The notes beneath the pieces are model-generated. The model was not told the origin of the DNA. It was given only the letters and a program-made list of their open reading frames with translations, and did no database searches. From Puffinus mauretanicus (Eukaryota > Chordata > Aves > Procellariiformes > Procellariidae): a stretch of DNA of 64,000 nt. This document shows, one piece after another, positions 23,123 through 36,300 of this stretch (the first letter of the stretch is position 1; each line of letters starts with the position of its first letter). The position numbers were made by a program, and so were the translations under genes. The stretch lies in contig JAJKFH010003256.1 in assembly GCA_023333565.1 (NCBI GenBank), forward strand, positions 372,001 to 436,000. Direction: 5' to 3'.

Positions 23123-23160
23123 TGCTGCAGATCCTCAGCACTAGTTTACAAGGCCGTGGC

Positions 23161-23178
23161 AAAAAAAAAAAAAAAAAA
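23161..23178. repeat. poly(A) tract of 18 bases (plus strand)
   Basis: Homopolymer inside the CYTH1 3' UTR. It is U-rich on the transcribed strand. Confidence 0.9.
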
Positions 23179-24354
23179 GGTTAGGATAAAAAATCCTGCC
23201 ACCCCCCGCCCTCCGGAGAGGCCTCTGCACAGAATGACCTGACATACAAAATAATCTAAAAGGAGAAAACTATACAGGAGTATTTACACCTCTGATAAAT
23301 AGACTAATACTGATCCAGGCGCCTCTCTCCAGACCATGCGCAGTGGCCAGGGGAACAGGACAAGACACGGCTGTTTGCAAGGCAGAGGCAGGGGGGCTGC
23401 AGCCGCCGGCCTGGCTGGACCCCCTCGACAGCAGCCATCCCTGGCACAGGCTCCGCGCACGTCCCACCACCCGCTTGGGAGCGAGGGCTCATGCTCAAGG
23501 AGACAATGGCCACCCCTGGCATGGCCTCCCCTGCGCCTCGCCGAGGGAACTGCAATGCAAGGACGTGCCAGGGGCAATGCCACCCGGTGCTGCCAGACCA
23601 GAGCCCTCATCTGGGCTCCAGCACCCCACGGTGCCCCATGTGGCACCACTGCACACCGTGACGGTGACAACCCCCTGCCCCTCAGCCCTCCCTGTCCCCC
23701 GGTGCAGGTGACAGCTGGGAGGGTCCAAGGCAGCAGTGTGGGGAAGCTCAGGACAGACCCAGACCCGCTACAACGAGGGCCAGGAGTCGTGCCTCTGCGG
23801 GGCCACCCCCCTGCTGCCCTGGGGCTGCCACGCTTCACCCCGGCGCCTGCAGCACCCTGAGACCACCAGCTGCTAACCACCTTCCCAAGGGGACACCCTA
23901 AATGCTTTAGGACATGGGTGCTGGGGGGGACCCAGCAGCATGTCCAGCTGCACGCTTGCTAGGGGGATTGGGAGCAGGGAGGGTGCCCATGGTGCCCTGC
24001 CGCCCAGCCCTGGCTGGCCAAGGCAGGAGGGGAGGACGGTACACACACACGGCACTTCCCATCCTGCTGCCGAGCCCAGGACAGGACGGGGCTCCCTGCG
24101 CGCAGGGGTGTTGCTGTCCCAGCTCCAGCCCGTGAAGATGCTGTCCTGGAGATGAGGCAGTGATGGGGGAGCCAGAGCCACTGAGATGCCTGTGCCCCCT
24201 CCCTCTCCCCACGGTGAAGAAACTGCAAAGCTGAAGCTGGGCCCTGGGCCCCAAGGGCCAGGCTGCAGCGTGGCCCCAGCCCTGCAGCCCTCCGGGGAGG
24301 GGAGACGCTCGGCCTGCTGGGGGCACGCCAGCCTCGCAGGGCCAGTGGAGGCTG

Positions 24355-27300
24355 CTAGTGTCTCTTGGTGGAGGACACCTTCTTCTTCCTGGCAGCCAGC
24401 ATCTCGTAGAAAGGGTCCCGGCTGATCGCTGCCCTGGCAGGGGGAACGAGGGTTCGGGTTAGCTGTACAGCCAGGTGAAAAATGCTGTAGGGTTGGGTCT
24501 GACCTGCCTGGCAGGGCCTTGGGCAGGACCCTTTGCGCCCCTGGGAAAGCCCATTCCCTCCCATCCTTGCAGGGTACCCCAAGAAGCACTGCCCACCTTA
24601 AGCGCAGCAGACAGGTCCCCGCTGTGCCCCTGCCAAGCACCGTGCCCCTGCCCAGCATCCTGCCACTCCACTCGCTCCTCCGAGCACTCACTTGATGCAC
24701 TTGATCCACTCCTCCTTCTCCTCGGGCGTTGGGGCGGAGATGCGGTACACCGTGTGGTTCCCCTCCACCACCCGCCCATCCGCCTCCGTCTTGCAGGCCT
24801 TGATCACCTGGTCCTTGTTGTCAGGGATGTAGAGCTCAAAGCAGTTCTGGGAGGGAGGAGACTGTTCAGAGGCAGCCCCCACTTCCAAAGGGGACCCCAG
24901 GCTGGGAGGGACGAGGCGGAGCACCGAGGACGTAGGCACTCCCCTGGCACAGCTACCCCCAATGCAGCAGAGAGGGATGGACATGCTGCGACCGTCACCC
25001 CATGGCCTCCAGGCGTGCTCTGCCACCTGCCCTGGACACTGCAGTGACCGACCCCAGGTCTGCACCCAGCTGCTGTGATGGGTGGAGGCAGCGACTGCTG
25101 CGGGGCCCTCCTGCCTCTCCCAGGGACATCCCTCGGGGCTGCAGCACCTCCCGGCTTTCCCTGCCCTGCTCCTGCCCACTCCAAAGCACCAGGGCTGCCC
25201 CTCCAGCCCCGGGTGACCCTGCCACGGCACTCACCGGCTTCTTTGAGTCCTCCACCTCGCGGATGCTCAGGTTCTCCAGAGGAATGATGCCACGAGGCTC
25301 TTTATCCTGGTGGGACCAAGCAGAGGCTTTAGCTGCAGGCTGGAGACCTCCAAACCCCACCCGCGTGCCCCAGGCAGGGCTGGATGCTGGAAACACTTCT
25401 ATCCCCAACACCCCTCTGCAGAAGCATCTAGGGCTGCCCGGCCTGAGGGTCGAGTCCCGCACCCCTACAGTCACCGGCACCCCAGCAGGCAGAAGGCAGG
25501 CTGCCAGCCCCGCGCCGGGATGCTGTGCCCGGGCTGGATCTGGCACCCTTCCCTGCCCCGGCTCAGCATACCCCGAGCAAAGGTCACTGACCGTCGTGTA
25601 CTCGAAGTAGTAAAGGCAGTTGTCGGTCAGGATGAACCAACGTCGCTTCCACGTCTTCACCCTGCCTCCTGGGAGCAGAGAGGGGCAGGTTGGGTGCAGC
25701 CCTGGCAGAGCGCGGCCGGGGCACACGCCTGGAGGCTCGTGGCACATGGAGGCTACGGCAGAGCTGGAGCCCACGCAGACACACAGAGACAAGCACCGGG
25801 CGCCGGGGCACAAGCAGAGCCAGGCAGCCCGGTGGGCGCCGGACACAGCAGCAGCAGGCAGCACACACCACGCCGGGCAGAGCACGAGCAGGAGCGGAAA
25901 GCAGACAGATGAGGATGGAGGCGGAGGGTGGCGGGGGGGCTGGCCCGGGAGCACTGTGCCCATTCCCACCCAAAACACTGATTCAGCGTGGCCAGAGGAT
26001 GCTGCAGCCGGGCAGCTCTCGGGGGGATGCAGGGCCTTTCTATTCACACTGACCATGGTCCTGCTGCGTCCTGGCCAGCACAGCCCGGTGCCGGGGCAAG
26101 GCACAAGCCCAGGACCACGGCTCGCAGACTTTTGGTTGGAGGGAGTTTCACAACCACCACTGCGGAGGGAGAAGCCGCTCCCTGGGCTCAAGGACTGCTC
26201 ACCCCTGGGCCCAGCTCCCCCTCCACCGCGCCGGCATGCTCTGGCCATCGCAGCGGTGCCGGATGTGCTGCCACCGTGGGACGAGCACCCAGGCCGTGCT
26301 GCTCAGGGCTGGCGCGGATGCGAGGAGGCACTGTGTGCGTTGGGGGCCGTGCTCATTCCCCCCACCCCACCAGGAAGGCCCTGTGCTTCCCTGCTCCCCC
26401 ATGCCAGCTGGCCGTCCACCCCAGTGTCTGCCCCAGAGCCAGGCTGGGGCCAGCATTTCCTAGAGGAGAAACCCCCTCTGCCTCCCTCCAGCCAAGCCCA
26501 CCTCAAAACCCAGGTCTTGACCCTCTCCAGCCCCCAGCCCTCCCCAGGGCCACCTCCTCTCCTGGGGCTGCGGGTGGGAAGAGGCCACATGCCAGGGCAG
26601 GGTCCCGCAGCACAGGGAGTGCAGGAGGAGCCTGGGGTTTAGGGCCCGCAGGGGTGCAGGGCGCTGCGGGGTCAGGACCGAGGGCCAGGGCAGCCCCAGG
26701 GGGGAGCACCGACGCTGCCCAGCACCCCAGGGCTGCAGGTGGTGGAGCCAGGGCAGCGCCAGCACCCAGCACAGGGAATGCTACGAGCCCCCGGTGCAGC
26801 ACAGGGCACCGCACGGACGGCTCCTGCCTGCTCCCTGCTCCCATCCAGCTCCAGGCACTCAGCACCCCCCGACCCCCTGTGCACAGGCTGGGCCCCTTCC
26901 CGAAGGCATCCCAAACCCATCCCCATCCCTCGTGGTGCCGGAGGCAAAGACCCACTCTGGCTAGGCTGAGCTGCCTGCAAACATGGTGAAGCCCCACCAG
27001 TGGCTGCGACCCTGTCTGTCCCCGGGCCGTGGGGTGCGCCGGGGCAGCGGAGGGGGCCGGCAGGCCTTGGGGAGCGTTTGGCATCGGCGGGGCCAGTACC
27101 CTGCATCCCTGCCCTGGTGGCGTTGGGAGCGGGGCTGTCCCCTCGGCAGGCGAGGTCCCTGGGGCGGTGCAGGTGGTTAGCAGCAGCAGCAATGAGACTA
27201 ATCACCAGCAATTAAAAACGAAAAGGAAACGAAGCCCCAGCGGCGTGAGCAGAGCAGGGAGAGGGGTACGTACCTCCTGGAGTTGGGGGCAAGGAAAGGA

Positions 27301-30300
27301 AGAGCCAAAATCATGGAAACATACAAATGAGGGAGAAAATAAAATTAAAAAAAAAGGAAAAAAAATAAAAAGAGGAAACCCCAAAGAACCCCCCTTGCCC
27401 CACGCGGGTCAGTGGCGCAGGGCTGCAGCAGGGAAGCCGTGAGGGGCTGGGCCGGTGGCACCGCTGCAGGGGCCAACCTGCCCTGGCTCGCTGTGGCTCT
27501 GTGAGATGTATCTCCTCGGCTAGGGGGGTGCAGGGCCTGGCTCCCCCCACCTTGTGGCCTCCCTGTGGGGTCCCTCCCTGCTCCACGAGTGGGCTGAGAC
27601 GCGGCAGCCGGGCTGGGGCCCATGGCTGCTGTGCCACCTTTCTGCACCCCCAGCTGCCAACGGCGGCAGGTGCCGACTTGCCGTGCACGAAGTCCTTCTG
27701 CCAGCGGGGCACTGGGCTTGCTCAGGGACAGGAGAGGCACATCTAGGGCTCTCCCTTGTGTCCCCCCACCCCAGAGCCGGGGGGCAGACGGCCCTTCCTC
27801 AGCCACAGGGAAAGGCTCTGCACCGGTCAGGGCACAGTGGAGGGGTGAGGCCCCTCTCCCATCCCAAGGGGGTGGCAATACAGCAGAAACACCCCCCGGT
27901 GAGAGGACAGAGTCCCAACCCCAGCAAGAGCCCCAGGGAAAGGCCCCCACCAGACCCTGCTCCTGCCAGCACCCCGTCATCCTCCCTTGCTTAACCCGGG
28001 CAGAGGATTCCCCAGAGCTGCCAGAGGAGAAGCCACAGGAGCCAGGGCGTGGAGCGGGCTTGCCGGCCTCGAGAGCCGGGCTATGCAGCGGGGCCGCGGG
28101 GATGCCATGCACGCTGCCTGCATGTGGAGCTGGGATGCAGAGGTGATAATGCTGTGGGAAGGTGAGGCAGGGACCAGTCTGTGGCACGGGGGGGACGCAC
28201 GCAGCCTGGGGCAGCTCGCCGCTCGCTCCCGGGGGCCTGCTCCATCACGTGCTGTGACTCAGTGATGAGAAGGGCCTCATGGTCTCTGTGCTCCGACACC
28301 AGACCCCAGGAACCAGTCTGCACCCCAGGGCTTGCCCAACCTAGAGGCAGACACCCCTGGGAAGCCCACCCAGCCGCATCAGCTGTAAGTCCACTTCTGT
28401 TGACTAGCCCAGGGAAGACAGAGGGCTGCTGGACCTACAGACACCTTCCCCACGGGGGCTGTGCCCCCATCTCCAGCCTCTCGCCCCTCCACAGGACCAC
28501 GCTCCAAGGAGCCAGGCCGGCAGGTGAGCTGCACGCAGCCCAGGGGCATCACACCCATGGCCCAGCTCTTCCCCGGGCCACTTCTGCCCCGCTGCCAGCA
28601 CTCACCTAGCTTCAGGAGCCAGCCCTCCCGGTCAGGGTTGAAGAAAGTGTGGGTGAGGTCATTGCCATCGTCCTCAGGGATTTTGAAGGGTTCGTTCTTG
28701 ATGCTCTCATAGAGATTCTGGTACAATGACATATGGCGTTATCTCTGATCCGCCCGGGAGCCCTGCGGGAGGCCAGCTCCGCAGCCCAGCCCCGGCCCCT
28801 CCGCATCCTGTCCCTCACCCGCAGCAGCTCCTCAGGTAGGTCCCCCCCATCATTGATGCCACGGTTCATGGCGATGAAGCGCTCCGCCGTGGGTTTGTCC
28901 TTGACGTTGGGGTTGTGCAGGCTGGTGTTCAGCATGATGATAGCGAAGGAGAGCACGTAGCAGGTGTCTACAGGGGCAGAGGGGAAGTCAGCTGCAAGGC
29001 AGGATGGCTGGGGAGAGGGGCCGGGACAGGCACTCACCTGTGGACTGGAAGACGCCGGGGTTGCACTGGCAGTACCGCTGGGCAAAGGCCTCCATCATCC
29101 GGTCGATCTTCTGTGCCTCCCCGGGCAGCCGGAAGCTCCACAGGAACTGCCTGCGAAGAGCGAGGCGTCGCGCTGCTTTAGGGGCTCCACAGGCCCTCCG
29201 GCCATGCTCACGTCGCTACGGCCCCCTGCCAGCCCGCTGCCCGTCTCCCCGATGTGACAAGGCTCAGCTCCTGGCCCCCTTCGCTCACCGCAGGGCCTGC
29301 ACGAGGTTGAGGTCAGTGAACTCATGCAGCTCCACGAAGGCATGCAGGACTTGGATGTTGAACTCGTCCCTGCGGGAACAAAGCCAGAGCACGAGGGATG
29401 CATGATCAGCAAGTCCTGTGACTGCCGAGCAGCCTCATGTTTCCCTGCTCCAGACTCTGCTCATTTGTGGGGGGAAACCTGCAGCTACCCCCCGACTCGA
29501 GTCCTCGGCTGGTTTGCACACACCGGCCTCTCGAGTGCCAGCCATGGATCGAACAGCCCCCCAGCTGGCCCTAGCACTCAGGGTGCCCAGCCCCCCGTGT
29601 ACCCCCACTCAGCTGCCCTGTAAGCTCAAAGTACTGCAGTGTCCCATCTCTCAGGTGGTGAGAGCCCTGGGCACTCTCAGGAGACCCGAGCCGCCCCAGG
29701 CCAGCGCACCTCTCGCCCAGGTAGTCACCGATGGCTGTCTTGTTGAGGCCCTCTCCCTTGTAAAGGAACTGAGCGATATCCTCGCACGTGTTCTTCAGCA
29801 GGTCATTTTCAATCAGGAACTGGATGCCCTGGAGAGGTGCAAGAGGTGTTGCTCTGGGGCTTGCTGCTGACCCCACCAGCCTGCCTGCTGCCTCCCCAGA
29901 CCCTGCCCTGGGTTCTGGCTCTGCCCTCTGGGGGGCAGGCACCTGGTGCCAGCAGGTGGCCAGGCACCTGGACTGTGAGGTGGCAGAGCCCAGCACGGCC
30001 CCATACGGGCTGGTGAACTGCCCCGCTCCCTGCCCAGCCCACCCCGCAGTACCTTCTTGGGATCCATGTTGAACTTCTTCCTCCCCATGGCCACCTGCTT
30101 GTTCCTCTGCATGTTTTTCCTGCAAAGCACAAAGCAGCTCTGAGCGCCCAGGAGGGACCTGGCTGCCTCCTGCCCGCCCCCTCACCCCTTGGGCAGAGCA
30201 CTGCAGGGAGGGGTCAGCCTGGACCGAACAGGAGCCAAGCAACTTTGACCGGGCCAGCTCCCCTGCATCGAACCTGCAAGGGGCGAAGCTGGCACACTGC

Positions 30301-33300
30301 TCCACGTCTCTGCCCTGCTCCGTGGCAGAGCAGTATGGGGCTGCTCTCGGCCTGCCGGCCCCCAGAGCAAAGAGGAGCTGCCATGCCCCATCCATGGGGT
30401 CACGCCATGCAGAAGGCGTGCCGGGTACAGCACCCCAGCAGGTCACCTCTGCATGGGGGGAGGCTAGGGCAAGTTGGGTGCGGCGGGGAGAGCAGCCTTC
30501 AGGCCCCAGTGGGGCCGGCATGAGGGTGACAGCCTTCATGCCCCAGTGGGTGATTGGAAACGATGCTGGGAGTCAGCTCCCGTCGGCTGCCGGGACTCCC
30601 TAATCCCAGGCTGGCACTGCCTGCGCCAGCTCAGAATAACAAAGTCCGACAGTCACTATGGCCAGACAGAGGGGCTGAGGCTTGGAAAAACAGACCTTTG
30701 GAGCAGCAGTTCAGACTGGGATCCTGCTACCGCTCCAAGGAATTCAGAGTGCCTGGGAAAGCCGCCCGCACGAGCACCCACGGGATGGGGCTGCACCGCT
30801 CAGCTGCCCACGGCTCCCACACGGTGCGAGTGAGCCGGCGTTCAGGGCCGGCCTCGCCGCAGGGGAGGGGGCTCAGCGGGGGCCCTGGGCTCCCGCAACA
30901 GCAGAGGACTCACCTCTCCTCCGTGGACCCCAAGTTCTCGATCTCATTCGTCACTTCTGCTATCTCATCTTTCAGCCGCTGAGGGGAGAGAGCGCACTGA
31001 GACAGGAGGTGCCTCCCTCCCTTCCTCCCTCCCAAACCCTCCAGCCCTGACAGTAGTCCTGGGGCCATTCCTGCAGGAGGCCCCGGCAGCCCCTCCTTCC
31101 CACCCCGAGTGCTGTCCTGGGGCTGAACCAGCTTGGGGGGCACTCACAGAGGGGGCTGGCTGCACCCACTAATCACCCTGCAGCATCGCCATGCTCCGAG
31201 CGTGCAGGAAGGAAGAGATTCAGAGGTTAACAAAATTACCCCCTAATCCCTTTAGATCATGCCCAGCATATGGCAGTAATTAGACTCTGCTGCCTTAATC
31301 AGGGACATGACTGACGAGTGTCTCAGATGAGCACTGACCTCGCAGTCGCTTGCCAGTGGCCTGGCCCAGCGACACGGTCCCTGCCCGTGCCAGGGAGGGG
31401 CTGGCACGGAGATGCCGGTGCCCCGGGCCACGGGGAATGGCACAAGCACACGGCCCAGAGCTCTGCGGGGTGAAGGAAAAGCCGCGGCTGCCTCGGCCCG
31501 GCACGGCAGGCCGGCTGCCAGCCCAGGCCCACGTCCCCTGCTGGGACCCTCTCCCCCGCCCCGGGGTCCCGCAGGGGCAGTGCTATCGGGCAGTGGGGCA
31601 GCAGATGACGGGGTCCCTGCAGCAGCCACTAGCATCTGCCCTGCGGGCCCAGCTTGTCTTGCCCTGCGGTTCCAGCAGCTCCGATCCACTGCCCCAGAAG
31701 GTCCACGAGAGTCCCCACAGGCCACAAGGAGAGGGGGGCTAGCGAGGAAAGGGGACAGGAGCACACACCCAACTCACGGCCCTGACTGGGCCGGCTCCTG
31801 CACAGGCTCTGTGGGTCTGGGGCACGGCACCCCGATCCCCCAGCCATTACAGACAGCCCTGGCCAGGGCAGCCTCTTCTCCCCGCCTTACCTGGGCCACC
31901 CTCCCTGTTCCCAGCAGCAGGGCGAGGGACCCTGGATGGGGCTGCAGGGACCCGTGACACGGGCAGGGAGATTGTCCCCTGCCACAGGGGACAGCCCCGA
32001 GCAAGAGGCTGCCACATCCAGGACAGGGGAGAGTGTGCGTGCGGGTGGTGGCCCTCAGCATCACACCTGTATGTCAGCCAGCAGCTCCTGCTTGCGGCGG
32101 CGGATGTTCTCCAGCTCCTGGCACTCCTCAGGGGTCAGGTCACTGGGCACTGAGCGGAGACATGGTCAGGTCAGAAGACGCGGCTGTGGCAATCATCCCC
32201 GCCAGGCTCCAGGCACAGCCCTGCTCCTGCCCGGCAGCCCGGGCCCGTGGGACGTGGAGCTGCCGGGTGCCTGGAGGAGCTGGGCTGGTGAGCAGTGCCC
32301 CTGGTCCCGCTCAGCAGCCAAGTGCCACCAACGGCACGCGAGGAATGTGAGGGCCGGGACATCGCCCCGCTGGGCCACGGCTGCAGCGGGGGAGCTGGGC
32401 ACCACCAGTTCCTGCTGACTCAGCCTACAGCAGACAGGCAGGGAGGGCAGTGAGGACCAGCATGGCCCCTGGACCGGCTCCAGCACTCCTCCCCCCAGCC
32501 CTACCACCCTGCCAAGTCCAGTTTAACTCTGCTGTAGCCTAACCGGGCTGGTGCCGGTGCCTGTCCCAGTCCCTGCCGTGGCTAGGCGGCTCTGCTGTGC
32601 CCCATGGTACTGGAGCCCCATGGGTTGCTCTGCCGCACCAGGCCAGCCCGGGAGAAAACCAGCTCCTGGCTGCCCTTGCAGCCCCCTCTGCACTGGATCC
32701 GTCCTTCTGAGCCAGGGCCCGGAGTTAGGACACTCTCCAGACAAACCTTGCCCATGCGCCGTGCCATCTACACCTCCCTGTCACCTCACAGGAGCCAGGC
32801 ACCCCCTCCCCAACACCATCCCCAAGGCTCAAGCCCGGGGCCGCTGCACGCCCCTCCTTGCTCCCAAGCCCCCCAACTCCCGGGACATTCCTGGTGCTCC
32901 CCAGCGCGTGACGTCCCATTCCACAATGACACAGCATCCCGATTCTGTTCCCTCCTGTCCCCAAGGTCACCCGCTCTTCCTGCAGCACTCCTGGCCCTCA
33001 TCTACCACCTGTGCCTCCCACCTCTGCCAGTATGTTCCAGCAGCTCCCTTGCACGCCACACCAAGGCCGCCCGTGAAAACACCAAAGCACTGTCCCTCCA
33101 GAGTGCTGTTCCCGAGGGAGGCGGCAGCAGCATCCACCGGCTCAGCCCTCAGCACCGCCTCCTGCCCGGGGGTGCTGGGGACAAGCGCGTGGCAGGACTG
33201 CCACTGTCCTCTCCTTCCCCAAACATTACCGCTCAGTTCCGTTGAGGCCCCATGTGCCACCACGGCTGTGGTCTCCAGGCCACCACTGCCACCAGCCCGG

Positions 33301-36300
33301 ACTCACCTGGAGCATCCCCAGTGTGGCCGCCTGCCCCATACCAGCGCCCAGGGTCGCCACGTGCCAGCACCGTCCTCAACCGCGTATCGTTTCTCCCCCA
33401 GCTGCTGCCTCCTCCATAGGAGCTGCATGTGCCCCTGGGGCGATCGCGACCATGCAAACCAAATCTCTGAACTCAGCACTTCCCTGGCTCCGCTCGGGCT
33501 TTCTGACGAGCTTCCTCCTTCGCAAAAATCCCCCACTGCCAAGGTCAGTGGCAGCCTCGGCTTGCGACACCATCCCTCCAGACGCGACGGCAACACTTCC
33601 CAATATTTTCAGTCTCCAACGCTAGGAAGTATGAACCAGACAACCCGGCCCGTGGCACCAGGTTAAAAGTTATTTAAACTTAAACCAGAGGCCTTGCCTT
33701 ATCGATACATCCAAGCACCTTTCGTGTACCCCAGTGCCGTTCCTGCAGGCGCTCGGCCCCTCCTGCCCAGCACCCAGGGCACCCAGCAAGCCCAGGCTTG
33801 CTGCGGGAGGGCCAAGCTGCATCGCACATCCATTGCCAGACACAAAACCCCCTAAATCCATGGGCTGCAGTCCACACCACAGGACACTCCTGCCCGGCCG
33901 CGGCCCTAGGGGAGGTGAAATTCGGTGCCAAGGTTGGACCTGCCCCAAAGCGAGCCGACCAAGGGTGGGAGGCTGGAGCCAGCAAAGGGACCCACTGGCA
34001 CTCAGCTGAGCAGCAAGGGAGCCCCAGCAGGAACAGCTCTACCTCCCCCTGCCCACCTGCGAACGGGCAGGGGTCTCAGCAGACCCTGGGGCAGGCACAG
34101 CAGAGAATGAGAGGCTGCAGTATAGAGGGGGCCAGCGGGTCTGTACCGGAGCTGGGGAAGGTCCCTCCCCACCCACGCTGCTGCGGCGGAGGGTAAGCAC
34201 TCATGACACCAGCCCAGCCATGTCAGCAGCAGCCAGAGGAAGAGAAACCCCAGACGCAAGAGCTTTTCTGGGGAAGGAAGAGGGCGTTAACCCTTCCCCG
34301 GCACTCTGCACAGCACCCGCCCCGCAGCACTGAGCAAAGCTCCCAAGGGGTCGGCGTGCCTTGCCACAGGCTGCAGAGAAGGGGAGGCCAGAACAGGCGC
34401 TCGCTGCCCCAGCTTCATCCTGGCACAGGAATTAGGGCACAGCGACCCGTGGGACTGTGGGGATCCCAGGGCTGGTGCCTGCTCCCTGCCAGCATGAGGC
34501 CCCAGTGCAAGGGGTACAGGGGCTCCCGCAGCTCCTGCTGCTGACAGCTGAGCCCAAGGACCCTGCGCACCGGTGGCAGGAGGGCAGCAAGGGGCACTGG
34601 CGGGATTTGTCTGTCTGTCCTGGGCTCCAAGGTCACTGGGGCCTGCAGCAGCTGGGAGCAGGAGCAGCAGCACATCCCGAACTCCCACCGTGCCCGGCAC
34701 AGAGCAAAGCCCCCCAGTGACGCGCAGAGGCCACGCTCACCCCCTGTGCTCCTTCCTACCCCACTGCCCCGAGACAAGCAGGCAGGGCCAGTGGCACGGG
34801 AGTGGGGCAGACGCAGAGCCGCCTGCCTGCCTCTCCTCACCCCGGCCCCACCAGCCTCCCCGTGTCCCTGGGCTGAGCTCACCACTGCCCTCCGCCCTGA
34901 GCACCATCCTGGCAGGCCGGCTCCGTCGGCTGTGCCCACGCAGCCCGCAGCTCCAGAGAGGTGCTGTTTTGGGGCGCAGACACCTGCCCACCCCGGTGCT
35001 TCCCAGGGTGAGTCAGGGCCGTGCCGGGCCAATGAGCTCCGGGGCTGCCTGGGCGTCATCCCGGCCTCGCCAAGAGTCGGCACCAGCAACACCCTGTTCC
35101 TGCCGCAAGGAGCCCATGGCCGCCAGCACCTTAACTCCTCTGCTCCCAGCCGGGTGGGGAAATGGGGCAGCCAGGGCCCTGCTCCCCATCCTCGGCCCCA
35201 GGGTCGGGGGACATGATGTGTTGGCATCCCTGCCACACAGGCACTGAGGGCTGGCCCAGCCCTTCCTTCCTTGGGGGCTGCCCAGGACACTCGACCCGGC
35301 ACATCTTGAGCTCGCTGTGGCAACGCTGGGGTCCCCTCCCCTCCACCAGCTGGGGCCCTCCACGCCAGTGGACCCCCAGCCCTGCCCCGCAGCTCCCCCT
35401 CCGGCTCCGCCAGACCCCCCACTGCAGGTCCAGGTCCTGCGCAGGCTCTAAGGACCGAGCCCCAGGCAGGACCAGGAGGCACCAGCGGTCCCTGCAGCCC
35501 TCTGCAGACTCCATGGCAGCTCACACGGCTGGACGGGACCAGAACTGGGACCAGGAGCAGGGCCAGGAGCGATGCTGGTCCCCATGGGAAGTTGCTCCCC
35601 ACTATCTAGCCCCCTTGCTCTGGAGTCCCTGTATAGACCCCACTGCTCTGTACGGGACCACTGTGCGGCAGAATCTGGGGCCTGCGGGGCTGCGCCTGCA
35701 GCGGTAGCAAACCCCCAGCACGTCCCCGTCCCGCTGTCAGCTGCCTGGAGAGGCCTCATGAGCCTCGGCTGCCTTGACTCAGCTAAATCCTGCTCGGCAG
35801 CACGAGACAGAGAAACAGTACCCAGAACGCCGGCTACGGAGCAAGGGGAAGAAGGGCTTTGGAAGCCTTGCGTCGGTCCTTCGGCCCACAGCTGTGCTGC
35901 ACCACTATCCAGCCCTCCTGCCGGCCCAAGCCGTGCCTGTGCCGGGCCGTGCTGCAGGGGAAAAGGCACTGGGTTTAGGCAGACCGTGGGGATGGCCTGC
36001 CAGCAGTGGCTGTCGCTGGGCCCTCCTGCAGGCCACTGCTGCCTGCTCCCGCCATGCCCCACGGCTGGGGGGCCCGTGGGGCCCCAAGAAACTTCCTGCC
36101 CGTCTCAGTGCACCACATCCTGTTTTCACTGCGCCGCGTGCGCATCCTGGGTTGCGTCAGCCCCATCCTTCCCCATCGAGGTGCGTCAGGAGAAAGGTTT
36201 GGGGACAGGCGGCTCCAGGAAAGACCCTCCCAGGCGGCTGGGCCCCAAGCCCAGAGCCAGCCAGGGCCCTCGTGCTGCTTCGGCGCAGCCCTGCCCGTCA

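Larger units (their letters stand above)
23100..24354 (-). other. CYTH1: CYTH1 3' UTR (probable extent)
   Basis: Follows the TAG stop at 24355-24357 and runs to the AATAAA signal at 23117-23122. The distal 200 bp (23150-23330) is A+T rich, unlike the surrounding sequence, as expected for a 3' UTR end. It holds a UGUAAAUA Pumilio-type site (minus strand, 23281-23288), an AUUUA motif beside it and an 18-base poly(U) run (plus-strand poly(A) at 23161-23178). The extent is inferred, without transcript evidence. Confidence 0.65.

Noticed and set aside
32551..33666. 371-codon plus-strand frame in CYTH1 intron 1
   Set aside because: Proline- and serine-rich composition without any recognisable motif or splice-supported extension. 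It is most likely G+C-driven.
34415..35602. 395-codon minus-strand frame starting with a signal-peptide-like stretch
   Set aside because: The hydrophobic start is suggestive, but the rest is Gly, Pro, Trp and Arg low complexity, there is no domain, and it lies in CYTH1 intron 1 where long frames occur on both strands by chance.
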